Notes: generated by a model from the sequence alone, not told the origin. DNA of 58,843 nt from Chitinophaga pinensis (GCA_945898275.1 CAMDHZ010000017.1:1-58843), one strand, 5' to 3'; positions 18,843 through 28,836 are shown, counted from the stretch's first letter. Numbers and translations: made by a program.

Positions 18843-20096
18843 TTAAATCTTCTCAGCCATATCAATAACCTTATCTGACTTATATGCTCCTGCATTCAAC
18901 TTCTCGCGAATTTCTGTAAAAGCTTGAATGGTTCTTTCAACTTGCTCAAGGGTGTGAACAGCAGTTGGTATTAACCTTAGTAAAATCATTCCTTTGGGTA
19001 TAACTGGATAAACCACAACCGAACAAAAGATTTTATAATTCTCTCTAAGGTCATGAACTACTGCGGTTGATTCTGCCACCGTTCCATGCATAATTACAGG
19101 TGTAACACAACTTGAGGTTCTTCCTAAATCGAAACCTTGCTCGCGCAAACCTTTTTGTAAAGCATTTACGATGGTCCAAAGATTTGCCTTATATTCTGGA
19201 TGTTTACGAATTAAATCCAAACGTTTAAGCGCGCCAACAACTATCGGCATTGGAACCGACTTTGCATAAATTTGTGAGCGTAGGTTGTAGCGTAAAAACT
19301 TTACAACTTCTTTGTTTGAAGCGATGAATCCACCAATTAAGGCCATTGATTTTGCAAAAGTTCCAAAATAAATATCAATTTGATCTTGAACACCTTGCTC
19401 TTCTCCCGCGCCAGCGCCTGTTTTTCCTAAAGTACCAAAACCATGGGCGTCGTCTACAAATAACCTAAATTTATATTTTGATTTAAGTTCTACAATTCCT
19501 TTTAAATTACCTTGTGCTCCAGTCATCCCAAAAACACCTTCTGTAATTACAAGAATTGCACCTCCTGATTCTTCTGTTAGTCTGGTTGCACGCTGCAATT
19601 GTTTCTCAAGACTTGCCATATCATTGTGTTCATAGACAAAGCGTTTACCCATATGCAAACGCACGCCATCAACAATACAAGCATGACTTTCTGCATCGTA
19701 AACAATCACATCATGTCTGTCTACTAATGCGTCAATTGTGCTTACCATTCCTTGGTATCCATAATTTAACAAAACAGCATCTTCCTTCATTTCAAAGGCA
19801 GCTAATTCTCTATCCAATTGTTCGTGGTAAGTTGAGTTTCCGCTCATCATTCTCGCTCCCATAGGGTAGGCTAAACCAAAATTCGCAGCGGCATCTTTGT
19901 CGGCCTCTCTAACTTCTGGATGATTGGCTAAACCTAAATAATTATTTAAACTCCAATTCAACATTTCCATGCCTCTAAAGTTCATCATTGGACCAATCTC
20001 CCCTTCCAACTTTGGAAACATATAATATCCGTAAGCGTCATCTGCATACTGACCTAACGGGCCAGCTTTCTTGCTAAGTTTTTCGAATAAATCCAT
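18843..20096 (-). CDS. AOS-family PLP acyltransferase (serine palmitoyltransferase-like or cysteate acyltransferase-like)
   Basis: The 417-residue fold-type I PLP enzyme of the alpha-oxoamine synthase family condenses an amino acid with an acyl thioester. The PLP lysine is K249 in GTFAKSMALIGGF; H138 in DAESHACIVDG stacks on the cofactor, and VDDAHGFG holds D215 and H218. ATG 20096 is preferred because the region upstream of it is non-conserved. Its N terminus (MNFRGMEMLNWSLNNYLGLANHP) belongs to a Bacteroidota group distinct from the soluble Sphingobacterium serine palmitoyltransferase as I remember it. It could therefore start either sphingolipid or sulfonolipid (capnine) synthesis. KBL and BioF are less likely because no biotin or threonine genes are near. 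Confidence 0.75.
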   Translation of the reverse strand: MDLFEKLSKKAGPLGQYADDAYGYYMFPKLEGEIGPMMNFRGMEMLNWSLNNYLGLANHPEVREADKDAAANFGLAYPMGARMMSGNSTYHEQLDRELAAFEMKEDAVLLNYGYQGMVSTIDALVDRHDVIVYDAESHACIVDGVRLHMGKRFVYEHNDMASLEKQLQRATRLTEESGGAILVITEGVFGMTGAQGNLKGIVELKSKYKFRLFVDDAHGFGTLGKTGAGAGEEQGVQDQIDIYFGTFAKSMALIGGFIASNKEVVKFLRYNLRSQIYAKSVPMPIVVGALKRLDLIRKHPEYKANLWTIVNALQKGLREQGFDLGRTSSCVTPVIMHGTVAESTAVVHDLRENYKIFCSVVVYPVIPKGMILLRLIPTAVHTLEQVERTIQAFTEIREKLNAGAYKSDKVIDMAEKI

Positions 20097-20173
20097 TTTT
20101 GATAATATATAATCTCGCAAAAATAAGTTAATCGCAAGGAAACGCAAGTGACACTTGTGCACCTATGTTAATT

Positions 20174-22090
20174 TTACCAACGACAAAGTATTTGAAAAGA
20201 AAAATCTGTTATTGCATTTCCCGAAATTTCGTCCCAGCCAGAACCTGGTTGCGTTCCATCAGCCTGTGCCAAATGCCCTATTTTCAGGTAAATATCCCAT
20301 AAATCAGAGATTTTATACCGAACCAACAAATATGATTTTGAACCCACTCCATTAAATGAACCTAGCGCATATTGGTAAGGCAAATCTTTTTCCATGGCGT
20401 AAATTCGGGTTGCATCCTTCAGGCTTTGAAAGGCTAAATACCTAGCTGTCAAATTCAAAGCATGATTAGGTACCTGCCAAGAAGCTTCTATAAAAAAGCT
20501 GGAACCATCCCATGTTTGCCAACGATTATAATCGAATCGAGCTTTTAAGTTAAGGTGTTTATTGGGAAGTGAAATGGCTTGAAGGCGAAGCTGCTGCTTG
20601 GTTTCCCAAATATTATTCAATAGAAATCCATCCTCCTTCATGTCTTTTTTATATTTTTTATAACTCAAACGAATTTCCCAACTTAGGCTTTTGGAACTTT
20701 TTATCTGAGCATTTGCTAGCCATTCAGCACCTTTAGCATCTATTTCCTTTTGGTAACGAGCAGCTGGCGCCGAAAAAACATCTTGAAAAAACCCAATTTG
20801 TAATTTTCTACTAGGTTTTAAAAACAAGGCCTGATAAATACCTCGTTCATTATAAGTTCCAGAAAACTCACTCCATGCAGCAGCAAAAAAATTCTGACCA
20901 TTGGCTGCATAATTTCTATATAAAATCAAGTAATCAACCTTGCTATGAAACGGCTTTAACACTTGCAAAAGCAAATTGTATGAACTTTTATATACACTAA
21001 ACTCTGAATCAAATAAGACGTTCTTATAATTCTTCTTCAAATAAATTCCATATCGAATGTTTGGTTCAAACCGAAAACTGAAATGTGGTTGTTGTGCACT
21101 CATTTGGTAAATTAATCCTATGTTTCCATCTGAAAAGGTTCTTGATAAATGAATACAAGAAACAAAATTTCTCAATGCATTTTTACCCTCTATTTCTCTT
21201 GGAGTTCTGTGCAAACCAGAGCCGTTGTCTCCTAATCCTGAAAGCAGAAAATCCAGTTTAGTCTTTTTAATTTCCAACCCAATAGCTGCACCTTTTAAAA
21301 AACCAAACTCGCTCACAGACCGGTATGGTTGAATGCCAACAATTCTTCCACCTGTTTGAAAAACTTGTGCACTTTTTCCCATGGGCGCCCTGCTTGCAAA
21401 GGTTAATCCAAGTCCAAATGCCGCTTGATAATCCCCTATTGCCAGCGTTTTAATTAGTCCTTTGCCACGATAAAAAAGGTGAACACTTAAAAAATCTGGT
21501 CGTTCATACTTTTCTCCTGCATCTTTTTCGACTGCCAAACCAAAATACAATTGTTGCTTATAAGAAAATCTATAACGCATTAAAGTACGTGTTCTATCTC
21601 CTAGGTAATGTTTCTCGCCCTGTTGGTTTTCCTTAAATCCTTTAGGTTTTTGCAAACTAAATTCGGTTTGAACCAAACATTCTTGTTGGCCGTTTTTAAT
21701 CCAATCCATAAAGGGTTCCTCCGTAATTTGCTTAGGCTGAATGCTAACTACCTTGGACAGAATTATTACCAATTCTGGAGAAATGCCTTCAATTGATTGT
21801 AATTCATAGATTGAAATCAACTTACCATAAAGTTGCAAATGCTTTTTGATGGCTAACTTTTCAGGTTCACTTAAAAAAAATAGCTTTTGAACTGAGTTCG
21901 AATCAAGTGAAATTGGATGTTGCTCCAGGTCCATTAAGAGCTGAGAGAATTCAGAAAGCTCAATATTTAAATCAACCTCGGATTGCCTTTCTAGAAAATT
22001 TTGCCACCAAAGTGTTTTTTCTATTTCGGTTTGACCCAAAATGAATAGCGAGCATAGCATGAAAGTTAATATAAGCATGCACTTTTTCAT
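20174..22090 (-). CDS. Outer-membrane barrel protein with N-terminal helix-hairpin-helix region
   Basis: The 638-residue exported protein begins at ATG 22090 (four bases after the upstream gene) with a signal peptide (1-20). Residues about 60-115 (LSEPEKLAIKKHLQLYGKLI, then YELQSIEGI) match the helix-hairpin-helix repeat of ComEA-type proteins. The remainder alternates polar and aromatic strands and ends in FSFQILCRW, the C-terminal aromatic typical of outer-membrane beta barrels. A surface DNA- or polymer-contacting role is an inference. It holds two copies of the dispersed palindrome (21063, 21665). It is paired with another barrel gene at 22095. Confidence 0.75.
   Translation of the reverse strand: MKKCMLILTFMLCSLFILGQTEIEKTLWWQNFLERQSEVDLNIELSEFSQLLMDLEQHPISLDSNSVQKLFFLSEPEKLAIKKHLQLYGKLISIYELQSIEGISPELVIILSKVVSIQPKQITEEPFMDWIKNGQQECLVQTEFSLQKPKGFKENQQGEKHYLGDRTRTLMRYRFSYKQQLYFGLAVEKDAGEKYERPDFLSVHLFYRGKGLIKTLAIGDYQAAFGLGLTFASRAPMGKSAQVFQTGGRIVGIQPYRSVSEFGFLKGAAIGLEIKKTKLDFLLSGLGDNGSGLHRTPREIEGKNALRNFVSCIHLSRTFSDGNIGLIYQMSAQQPHFSFRFEPNIRYGIYLKKNYKNVLFDSEFSVYKSSYNLLLQVLKPFHSKVDYLILYRNYAANGQNFFAAAWSEFSGTYNERGIYQALFLKPSRKLQIGFFQDVFSAPAARYQKEIDAKGAEWLANAQIKSSKSLSWEIRLSYKKYKKDMKEDGFLLNNIWETKQQLRLQAISLPNKHLNLKARFDYNRWQTWDGSSFFIEASWQVPNHALNLTARYLAFQSLKDATRIYAMEKDLPYQYALGSFNGVGSKSYLLVRYKISDLWDIYLKIGHLAQADGTQPGSGWDEISGNAITDFSFQILCRW
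21063..21072 (-). repeat. Dispersed palindrome copy 6
   Basis: TTTCGGTTTGAACCAAACA on minus; in the helix-hairpin-helix barrel gene, read as RFEP. Confidence 0.8.
21665..21674 (+). repeat. Dispersed palindrome copy 7
   Basis: TTCGGTTTGAACCAAACA on plus; in the same barrel gene, read as VQTE on minus. Confidence 0.8.
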
Positions 22091-22094
22091 CACC

Positions 22095-22880
22095 TTACTC
22101 AATTAGATAATGAAGGGTAAAACAAGCTTGCCAGCCAGCCAATTCTTGCAATTGAGAGCCAAGCCCAAGGTTAATCTTCTTGATGGGCAACAAAATTCCA
22201 AAAGCACTTGTTAAAGGCGATGCACTAAATCCAGAAAGCAAGTAATATTCATCCTTGATTCGGTAACGCAATCCAGATTTGAATGATTGAGGATAAACAC
22301 CCCTCTTTTGAAAGGAAAAACTCCATTCTAAATTGTTGCTTGCAGCCCAAGTTGCGGCTATGCTTATCTGTTGCAAGGCATGTATTGGTTGCTGGTAGGT
22401 AAGTCCAAAACTCCAATTTTTATAAGGCTTCCAGCATAATCCAAATCCTATTGAGGGTTCTACACGAGGAGAAAATTCTTCAGTTGGAAAAGTATTTAAA
22501 CCCAAAAGCACACCAAGTGCAAAATTTTCATTTAGCTTACTCGCTAGAGCCAGTTGGGCTGAAAAAATGCGATAAAATGGCGTTCCAAATTGGGTCAGGC
22601 TATATCCTTTTTTAAATTTTCCACCGTGTTTAAAGGAAATACTGTTTAAGGATAAATTTGGTAAAGAAGGATAAGATTGTTGAAACAAGGAGAATCCAGA
22701 AGAAAGGTTAAAACTGGCTGCTGCTGCGTTTTGAGCAAATCCATTTATTGCGCTAGGAATTGCGGCAGAACCACAGAGCATAATAGACTCAAATTCGGCA
22801 ATAGGTGCAGCAACCTGAGCGATGGCAGCTTGAAATGGAATTATCCAAAATAGAATAATCGTAAATTTTGCGGTTTTCAT
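22095..22880 (-). CDS. Predicted outer-membrane beta-barrel protein
   Basis: The 261-residue exported protein starts best at ATG 22880, giving signal peptide MKTAKFTIILFWIIPFQAAI (cut after AIA). The body has alternating strands such as FALGVLLGLNTF, WSFGLTYQQPI and YYLLSGFSAS, and a C-terminal ACFTLHYLIE strand. It resembles small Bacteroidota barrels of the PorV/OmpP1 type, but no diagnostic motif is seen. It is cotranscribed with the helix-hairpin-helix barrel protein (4-base gap), so the two may form a complex. Confidence 0.7.
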   Translation of the reverse strand: MKTAKFTIILFWIIPFQAAIAQVAAPIAEFESIMLCGSAAIPSAINGFAQNAAAASFNLSSGFSLFQQSYPSLPNLSLNSISFKHGGKFKKGYSLTQFGTPFYRIFSAQLALASKLNENFALGVLLGLNTFPTEEFSPRVEPSIGFGLCWKPYKNWSFGLTYQQPIHALQQISIAATWAASNNLEWSFSFQKRGVYPQSFKSGLRYRIKDEYYLLSGFSASPLTSAFGILLPIKKINLGLGSQLQELAGWQACFTLHYLIE

Positions 22881-22980
22881 TAAAATAGGTTTGGCTGCAA
22901 GAAATGAAAACATTTAAACTACTGAAAACTAGGAAACTGAACTAATTCCATTTTTATTATACAAAATTGCCTGCAATCCC

Positions 22981-22989
22981 TATTTTTGC
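22981..22989 (+). promoter_or_regulatory. Bacteroidota-type -7 element upstream of hppA
   Basis: TATTTTTGC fits TAnnTTTG, 34 bases before the ATG at 23024. No -33 element is evident. Confidence 0.35.
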
Positions 22990-23023
22990 CCACTTATTAG
23001 AAATACCATTTATAAGAAAAAAT

Positions 23024-25381
23024 ATGAGTGAATTGATTTACCTAGTACCTGCCTTAGGGGTAGTTGGACTAATTGTTATGGCAGTAAAAAGTGCTTGGGT
23101 TTCTAAGCAAGATGCCGGAGATGCCAAAATGCAAGAGTTAGCTGGTTACATTGCAGATGGAGCCATGGCCTTTTTAAAAGCTGAATGGAAAGTGTTAGGA
23201 ATTTTTGTGGTATTTGCCGCAGCCTTATTAGCCTATTCTGGAACCATTCATGAAGTGAATGGAAAAGCTATCCATTCAAGTTGGATTATTTCTATTTCAT
23301 TTATCATTGGAGCAGTTTTCTCAGCAACTGCAGGATACATTGGAATGAAAGTGGCTACAAAAGCAAATGTTAGAACTACACAAGCTGCCCGCACCAGTCT
23401 TAAACAAGCTTTGAAAGTTTCATTTACAGGTGGAACTGTTATGGGATTAGGTGTTGCTGGTTTAGCAGTTTTAGGCTTAGGAGGCTTATTTATAGTTTTC
23501 CTTCAAGTGTTTGCCGATCTTGGCGAAAACACTGTATTAACCGCAATTGAAGTACTTACAGGCTTTTCTTTAGGTGCAGAATCTATCGCATTGTTTGCGC
23601 GCGTGGGCGGCGGTATTTATACTAAAGCGGCCGACGTTGGTGCAGACTTAGTTGGTAAAGTAGAAGCTGGTATCCCAGAAGATGATGTGCGTAACCCTGC
23701 TACAATTGCAGATAATGTGGGTGATAACGTTGGAGACGTTGCCGGAATGGGTGCCGATTTATTCGGTTCTTATGTTGCAACCATTCTTGCTACCATGGTT
23801 TTGGGTCAAGAAATAAAAGTAACTGATAATTTTGGAGGTTTATCTCCTATCCTATTGCCTATGGTTATTTGTGGATTAGGTATTATTTTCTCAATTGTAG
23901 GAACTTGGTTTGTTACTATTAAAGATGATAAGTCTAGCGTTCAAAATGCTTTGAACCTAGGTAATTGGTCTTCAATGCTACTTACAGTTATAGCATCTTA
24001 TTTCATTGTAGATATGATGCTTCCTGAAACCTTAAACCTACGTGGATACGAGTTTTCTAAATTAAATGTATTCTTTGCCATTATTGTTGGAACTGTAGTT
24101 GGTGCCATCATGAGTATTGTAACAGAATATTATACAGCAATGGGTAAAGCACCAGTTTTATCCATTATTCAACAATCCTCAACTGGCCATGCAACCAATA
24201 TTATTGGCGGTCTGTCAGTGGGTATGAAATCTACTGTTATTCCAATTCTTACCTTAGCAGGTGGAATTATGGCTTCATACTATTTTGCAGGATTATACGG
24301 CGTAGCTATAGCTGCTGCGGGTATGATGGCAACTACTGCTATGCAATTAGCCATCGACGCATTTGGACCAATTGCAGATAATGCTGGTGGTATTGCAGAA
24401 ATGAGCCAATTGCCTCCAGAAGTTCGCGAGCGCACAGACAACTTAGATGCTGTTGGTAATACAACTGCTGCAACCGGAAAAGGATTTGCAATTGCTTCTG
24501 CAGCTTTAACCTCATTGGCATTATTTGCAGCATTTGTGGGTATTGCAGGCATTGATGCTATTGATATCTATAAAGCTAACGTATTGGCTGGTTTATTTGT
24601 AGGTGGAATGATACCGTTTATATTTTCAGCATTGTGTATTCAAGCTGTTGGAAAAGCAGCCATGGATATGGTACAAGAAGTTCGTCGTCAGTTTCGTGAA
24701 ATTCCAGGTATTATGGAATACAAAGCGAAACCTGAATATGAAAAATGTGTGGCGATTTCAACAGAAGCTTCTATTAGAGAAATGATGTTGCCTGGAGCTA
24801 TTGCTTTAATTAGCCCTGTAATTGTGGGTTTTGTTTTTGGCCCAGAAGTTTTGGGAGGTATGTTGGCAGGTGTTACAGTTTCTGGGGTATTGATGGGAAT
24901 TTTCCAATCAAACGCAGGTGGAGCTTGGGACAATGCAAAAAAATCTTTTGAAAAAGGTGTTTTAATTAATGGTGAAATGTTCTACAAAAAATCTGAGCCA
25001 CACAAAGCTTCAGTAACTGGAGATACCGTAGGAGATCCTTTCAAAGATACTTCAGGTCCTTCAATGAATATTTTGATTAAGTTAATGTCAATCGTTTCAT
25101 TAGTAATTGCACCTTACATTGCTGTTAACGGTGGTGATACTACAAAAGCTGAAGGCATGGTTAACGGTCAAAAAACAGAATGCTGCGCACCAGGAATGGA
25201 TATGGGTTCTTGCGATATGGATAAGTGCACAAATATGACAAAAGAAGAATGTGCAGCTTATTGCGATAGCATGGGATGTACTTCTGAGCAAAAAGAACAT
25301 TGCTTAAACATGCGTGAAGAAAAACTTGGACAAGAAAAGAAACATGAGCATGAGCATAATCATGAACATGAAGGTCACTAA
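23024..25381 (+). CDS. hppA: Membrane-bound ion-pumping pyrophosphatase with Cys/His-rich tail
   Basis: The 785-residue integral membrane protein couples PPi hydrolysis to H+ or Na+ pumping. ATG 23024 (MSELIYLVP) is the family start. Conserved catalytic segments are [20 protein letters not shown] and [20 protein letters not shown]. The sequence [10 protein letters not shown], with Ala rather than Lys after NTT, is characteristic of the K+-dependent class. The normal family end is followed by about 71 extra residues (715-785) with eight cysteines and a terminal [13 protein letters not shown] run. This tail is unusual and looks metal-binding. The codon use of the tail is like the rest, and a terminator follows directly. 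Confidence 0.95.
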   Translation: MSELIYLVPALGVVGLIVMAVKSAWVSKQDAGDAKMQELAGYIADGAMAFLKAEWKVLGIFVVFAAALLAYSGTIHEVNGKAIHSSWIISISFIIGAVFSATAGYIGMKVATKANVRTTQAARTSLKQALKVSFTGGTVMGLGVAGLAVLGLGGLFIVFLQVFADLGENTVLTAIEVLTGFSLGAESIALFARVGGGIYTKAADVGADLVGKVEAGIPEDDVRNPATIADNVGDNVGDVAGMGADLFGSYVATILATMVLGQEIKVTDNFGGLSPILLPMVICGLGIIFSIVGTWFVTIKDDKSSVQNALNLGNWSSMLLTVIASYFIVDMMLPETLNLRGYEFSKLNVFFAIIVGTVVGAIMSIVTEYYTAMGKAPVLSIIQQSSTGHATNIIGGLSVGMKSTVIPILTLAGGIMASYYFAGLYGVAIAAAGMMATTAMQLAIDAFGPIADNAGGIAEMSQLPPEVRERTDNLDAVGNTTAATGKGFAIASAALTSLALFAAFVGIAGIDAIDIYKANVLAGLFVGGMIPFIFSALCIQAVGKAAMDMVQEVRRQFREIPGIMEYKAKPEYEKCVAISTEASIREMMLPGAIALISPVIVGFVFGPEVLGGMLAGVTVSGVLMGIFQSNAGGAWDNAKKSFEKGVLINGEMFYKKSEPHKASVTGDTVGDPFKDTSGPSMNILIKLMSIVSLVIAPYIAVNGGDTTKAEGMVNGQKTECCAPGMDMGSCDMDKCTNMTKEECAAYCDSMGCTSEQKEHCLNMREEKLGQEKKHEHEHNHEHEGH

Positions 25382-25395
25382 TGCTAATATTTAAT

Positions 25396-25434
25396 AAAAA
25401 AGCCCTGAAAGTTTAAACTTCCAGGGCTTTTTTT
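25396..25434. terminator. Bidirectional terminator between hppA and lipA
   Basis: AGCCCTG pairs with CAGGGCT around an inner AAGTTTAAACTT palindrome with one mismatch, with A-run and T-run on the two sides. It separates convergent hppA and lipA. Confidence 0.85.
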
Positions 25435-25449
25435 ATGAATAAATTCGTA

Positions 25450-26316
25450 TTAAATATGCTTTTCTGCGTGGTAACTAGACCTTACTAAGGCGCCTGATTC
25501 TACGTACTTAAATCCCATTTCCATTCCTGCAGTTTTGTAATAAGCAAACTGCTCTGGGGTGATAAACTCTTCTACATTTAAATGCATTTTAGTAGGTTGC
25601 AAATACTGACCAAGCGTAATCACATCACAATCATGAGAAACCAAGTCTTGCATTACCTTTAAAACCTCAGCTTCGGTTTCGCCTAAACCAAGCATAACAC
25701 CACTCTTAGTTCTTCTGCCACGTGCTTTAGTAAGTTTAATTTGTTCTAAACTGCGTTCATACTTTGCTTGAGGACGAACCCTTCTATACAAACGCTCCAC
25801 TGTTTCCATGTTATGCGAAACAACTTCTGGCTTTTCATCAATTACTTGGTATAACAAATCCCAATGGGTCATAAAATCTGGGATTAAGGTTTCCATGGTA
25901 GTACCCGGACTTTCTTGCTTGATTAATCTAATGGTATCTGCCCAAACTTTTGCCCCTTTATCAGGAAGCTCGTCTCTATTTACAGAAGTGATAACCGCAT
26001 GTTTAACACTCATTAATTTGATTGCTTCAGCTACACGCCTTGGTTCATCCAAATCGTAACTGTTGGCGCGTCCTGTGGCCACAGCGCAAAAGGAACAACT
26101 TCTGGTGCAGGTATTTCCTAATATCATGAAAGTAGCTGTACCAGCACCCCAACATTCGCCCATATTAGGGCAATTTCCACTTTCGCAAATGGTATGTAGT
26201 TTATGTTCTTCTACAAGTTTTCTAACTTTTCTATAATTCTCGCCAGTAGGCAACTTCACTTTCAACCAAGAAGGTTTCTTCACTTTCTCTTCTCCAAGAA
26301 CCGGTAATTCAATCAT
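25450..26316 (-). CDS. lipA: Lipoyl synthase
   Basis: The radical-SAM enzyme inserts two sulfurs into octanoyl groups of lipoyl-dependent enzymes. Its 288 residues show the auxiliary cluster ligands C44, C49 and C55 ([12 protein letters not shown]) and the radical-SAM ligands C70, C74 and C77 (CTRSCSFC), and end in the usual [11 protein letters not shown] with the conserved RSSY that also binds the auxiliary cluster. The start ATG overlaps the upstream gene's stop (ATGA), so the two are translationally coupled. lipB is not in the window. Confidence 0.96.
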   Translation of the reverse strand: MIELPVLGEEKVKKPSWLKVKLPTGENYRKVRKLVEEHKLHTICESGNCPNMGECWGAGTATFMILGNTCTRSCSFCAVATGRANSYDLDEPRRVAEAIKLMSVKHAVITSVNRDELPDKGAKVWADTIRLIKQESPGTTMETLIPDFMTHWDLLYQVIDEKPEVVSHNMETVERLYRRVRPQAKYERSLEQIKLTKARGRRTKSGVMLGLGETEAEVLKVMQDLVSHDCDVITLGQYLQPTKMHLNVEEFITPEQFAYYKTAGMEMGFKYVESGALVRSSYHAEKHI

Positions 26317-27089
26317 TTCTTACTTCCCCAGTTATATGCTAAATAAAATCCGTAAAATAAATTATTAGGGTTGGATTTGGCCATAATTGGCACCCCTTTT
26401 AAAAATCCGTCTATCGTAATCCCTGCCTCTATGCCTCTAATTTCATCCGCATATTCTGCCCAATCTACTTGAAAACCAGCCTTTCCTCCAAAACCCAATT
26501 GCAAAGTAGTTTCCGAAAATCCACTCATAAAAGAAGATTTACCATAAATTCTATAAATATCGTTGTGCTTAGCAGGATCATATTTTTCAGAGACTAAATA
26601 GCCTGTATTTCTGATATTGTCATCTGGATAATACACCTCTAGATATTGAGGTTTTAAAAAAGCTACAGTAACTCCTAAGGAATAAACAAAATTAAATCCA
26701 ATGGCATTTTTGTAAGGTCTTTCAGTAATGGCTATGGTTTGACCCAAACTGTTACGCATGAAAAATACAGTGTTTAATTTTCCAAAAGTATACTGACTTG
26801 GATTATCTGAAAAACCTTGTCTGCGCACCTCTTTAGGATGCTTTATTCGAGCAAATTCTATTTCCCAATGATTTTGCTCTTTGCCTGTTTTGTGCCAACC
26901 TAACCTATAATATAATCCCAATCCCATAAATGTATTCCTGTTTACTCCAAAAACGTCGCTGCGCGTGTACATCAGCTGTGGAGAAGTGATTGGATTATTT
27001 TGTGCCTTAATCCCAAGCATCGGGAAAAGACAACATAAGAAAAAAAATATGCGATAAGACTTTATCAAGTTGTTTAACTTTGTTTCCAA
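26313..27089 (-). CDS. Predicted outer-membrane beta-barrel protein
   Basis: The 258-residue exported protein has no ATG in a suitable place; TTG 27089 or a nearby TTG is the likely start, giving a signal sequence [20 protein letters not shown]. The body is rich in amphipathic strands ([27 protein letters not shown]) and ends in [14 protein letters not shown]. No family is recognised. It precedes lipA with a 4-base overlap. The start overlaps the promoter and 5' region of the divergent OsmC gene by a few bases. Confidence 0.65.
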   Translation of the reverse strand: METKLNNLIKSYRIFFFLCCLFPMLGIKAQNNPITSPQLMYTRSDVFGVNRNTFMGLGLYYRLGWHKTGKEQNHWEIEFARIKHPKEVRRQGFSDNPSQYTFGKLNTVFFMRNSLGQTIAITERPYKNAIGFNFVYSLGVTVAFLKPQYLEVYYPDDNIRNTGYLVSEKYDPAKHNDIYRIYGKSSFMSGFSETTLQLGFGGKAGFQVDWAEYADEIRGIEAGITIDGFLKGVPIMAKSNPNNLFYGFYLAYNWGSKK

Positions 27090-27102
27090 AAATAAGAAAA
27101 AT

Positions 27103-27516
27103 ATGTCAACATCAAGTGTTCTTTACAAAGGAGATTTACGTTGTGTATCCACACATTTAAAATCAACTACCGAAATATTAACCGATGCTCCAATAGATAA
27201 CCATGGAAAAGGAGAAACGTTTTCACCAACCGATTTAGTGGCCACAGCACTTGCTAATTGCATGATAACGATTATGGGAATCGAGGCCAATGCCTTACAA
27301 GTGAATATTGATGGAACTTTTGCAGAGGTAACAAAAGTTATGGGAATTGGCCCTAGAAGAATAAGTAAAGTCATTATAAAAATGACAGTTCCAGATAATA
27401 ATTTAACTGAGGAACAGAAACAAGCCCTTACAAAGGCTGGCCTAAACTGTCCTGTTGCCAAAAGCCTTCACCCCGATTTAGTTCAGGATGTTCAGATTGA
27501 ATACTTAAAAAATTGA
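27103..27516 (+). CDS. OsmC-family protein
   Basis: The 137-residue cytoplasmic protein of the OsmC/Ohr fold belongs to a family that reduces organic hydroperoxides through a cysteine pair. C53 in ALANCMITIMG and C116 in GLNCPVAKSLHPD are the two conserved cysteines. ATG 27103 is preferred over upstream codons that would read into the divergent gene. The sequence is closer to the broad OsmC group than to Ohr, so the substrate is uncertain. The 3' end overlaps a tiny lipoprotein gene on the other strand by 12 bases. Confidence 0.88.
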   Translation: MSTSSVLYKGDLRCVSTHLKSTTEILTDAPIDNHGKGETFSPTDLVATALANCMITIMGIEANALQVNIDGTFAEVTKVMGIGPRRISKVIIKMTVPDNNLTEEQKQALTKAGLNCPVAKSLHPDLVQDVQIEYLKN

Positions 27517-27618
27517 TTGAATAGAAGGAACCGGTAGAGAGAATTTAGGGCAAGTGCTTTTACATGATACTAAGCTCAGTAAGCAAAAGGCAGCTAATAA
27601 AACCAATAACTTTTTCAT
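27505..27618 (-). CDS. 37-residue predicted lipoprotein
   Basis: A short frame with ATG 27618 encodes MKKLLVLLAAFCLLSLVSC, a textbook lipoprotein signal peptide whose lipobox LVSC places lipid on C19, followed by only 18 mature residues (KSTCPKFSLPVPSIQSIF). No family is recognised. The hydrophobic core, lysines and lipobox are unlikely by chance in the only gap between two plus-strand genes. It overlaps the OsmC stop by 12 bases. Confidence 0.6.
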   Translation of the reverse strand: MKKLLVLLAAFCLLSLVSCKSTCPKFSLPVPSIQSIF

Positions 27619-27636
27619 ATTATTAAAATTTAACTA

Positions 27637-28836
27637 TTGAATCCAACGAATAAAAATGAAAACCTGATACAAGGGTTTGATTTGGAACTTTTTTTGACCC
27701 AAAACAAACATTTGGATGGAGAGACATTTTTACTACGTGACAAAAGTAGTACAATTTTTCTAAAAGGCCTACTTGCCAATCAATTAAACTTATACCCTAA
27801 AGCAAAAAACAAACTTCCTACCTTCTTCAACAACTATTGTTGGTTCAGCCCAAAAGGCTTTGAACAATGCAGTAGCGAAGCCACAGCACTACATAAATCT
27901 TGCCTTTTTTCAGGCGAAAACCTACTTGATTTAAGTGGCGGTTTGGGTGTAGATGATTGGGCTTTTTCTAAAACTTTTGAACAAATTATTTCTCTCGATC
28001 CAGATAATGAACTTAATTTTCTGGTGAGAGAAAACTTTAGAAAGCTTGGAGTATCAAATGTCAATAGAATTGACCTAACTGCTGAAGTTTATTTAGAACA
28101 AAATGCTAACCTCAATTTTGATTTGATATTTTTGGATGCTGATAGAAGAAATCCAGATGGTAAAGATTATTCCTTGGAAGGTGGAAGCCCATCTTACCCC
28201 GAATTAAAAAATCAGCTATTGCGCCAAGGAAAAAAAATACTTTTGAAGCTCTCTCCAATGGCTGATATTAGCTATTTATCAAGGAATATTTCGCATTTAA
28301 AACAGCTTATTGTTATTGGTTATAAAAGTGAGGTGAAAGAAATTTTAGCAGAAATAGAACCCAATTATCTTGGAGATGTAAAAGTGTTGGCACATGTTTT
28401 GGATCAAAATGAAACCTTTTCAAAATGGCCCAATGAAAATTCAATGCCTAAACCCAATGTCAAAGATGATTTGTACTTTTTCGAAACCCATAATGCCTTA
28501 GTAAAGGCAAACTTGTCAAAAGAGTATTTAGGCGCAAATGAGATTGAAACTTGGGGAGTTTCAGGAATATTTGGTATGGCTCGGTTTGAACCAAAAGATT
28601 TTATGGGTAGAATGTTTTTGGTAAAAAAAATAATGTCTTATCAAAAGTCTGAATTGAAACGCTATTTTAAAACATTGGGAATTAATCAGGCGAATTTTAC
28701 CAAAAGAAATTTTCCCACTCAAATCGAAGTGCTAAGAAAAACCTTTGGCATATTAGAAGGCGGAAGCGACTATTTTTTCTTCACGCAGATGGAGGATGGC
28801 AGTTTAGAAGTTTGCCATTGTATCAAAATATTTTAA
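27637..28836 (+). CDS. Class I SAM methyltransferase with THUMP-like domain
   Basis: The 399-residue protein has no early ATG; TTG 27637 is the probable start. A Rossmann methyltransferase core occupies the middle: motif I DLSGGLGVDDWAF, motif II IISLDPDNEL and the acidic FLDADRRNPDG segment in place of an NPPY loop. The C-terminal part (about 290-399) corresponds to the THUMP-like domain found in this Bacteroidota family. The substrate is not established; RNA is likely from the domain. It contains a copy of the palindrome read as RFEP (28583). Its last 4 bases overlap mltD. Confidence 0.8.
   Translation: MNPTNKNENLIQGFDLELFLTQNKHLDGETFLLRDKSSTIFLKGLLANQLNLYPKAKNKLPTFFNNYCWFSPKGFEQCSSEATALHKSCLFSGENLLDLSGGLGVDDWAFSKTFEQIISLDPDNELNFLVRENFRKLGVSNVNRIDLTAEVYLEQNANLNFDLIFLDADRRNPDGKDYSLEGGSPSYPELKNQLLRQGKKILLKLSPMADISYLSRNISHLKQLIVIGYKSEVKEILAEIEPNYLGDVKVLAHVLDQNETFSKWPNENSMPKPNVKDDLYFFETHNALVKANLSKEYLGANEIETWGVSGIFGMARFEPKDFMGRMFLVKKIMSYQKSELKRYFKTLGINQANFTKRNFPTQIEVLRKTFGILEGGSDYFFFTQMEDGSLEVCHCIKIF
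28583..28592 (+). repeat. Dispersed palindrome copy 8
   Basis: CTCGGTTTGAACCAAAAG; in the methyltransferase gene, read as RFEP. Confidence 0.8.
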
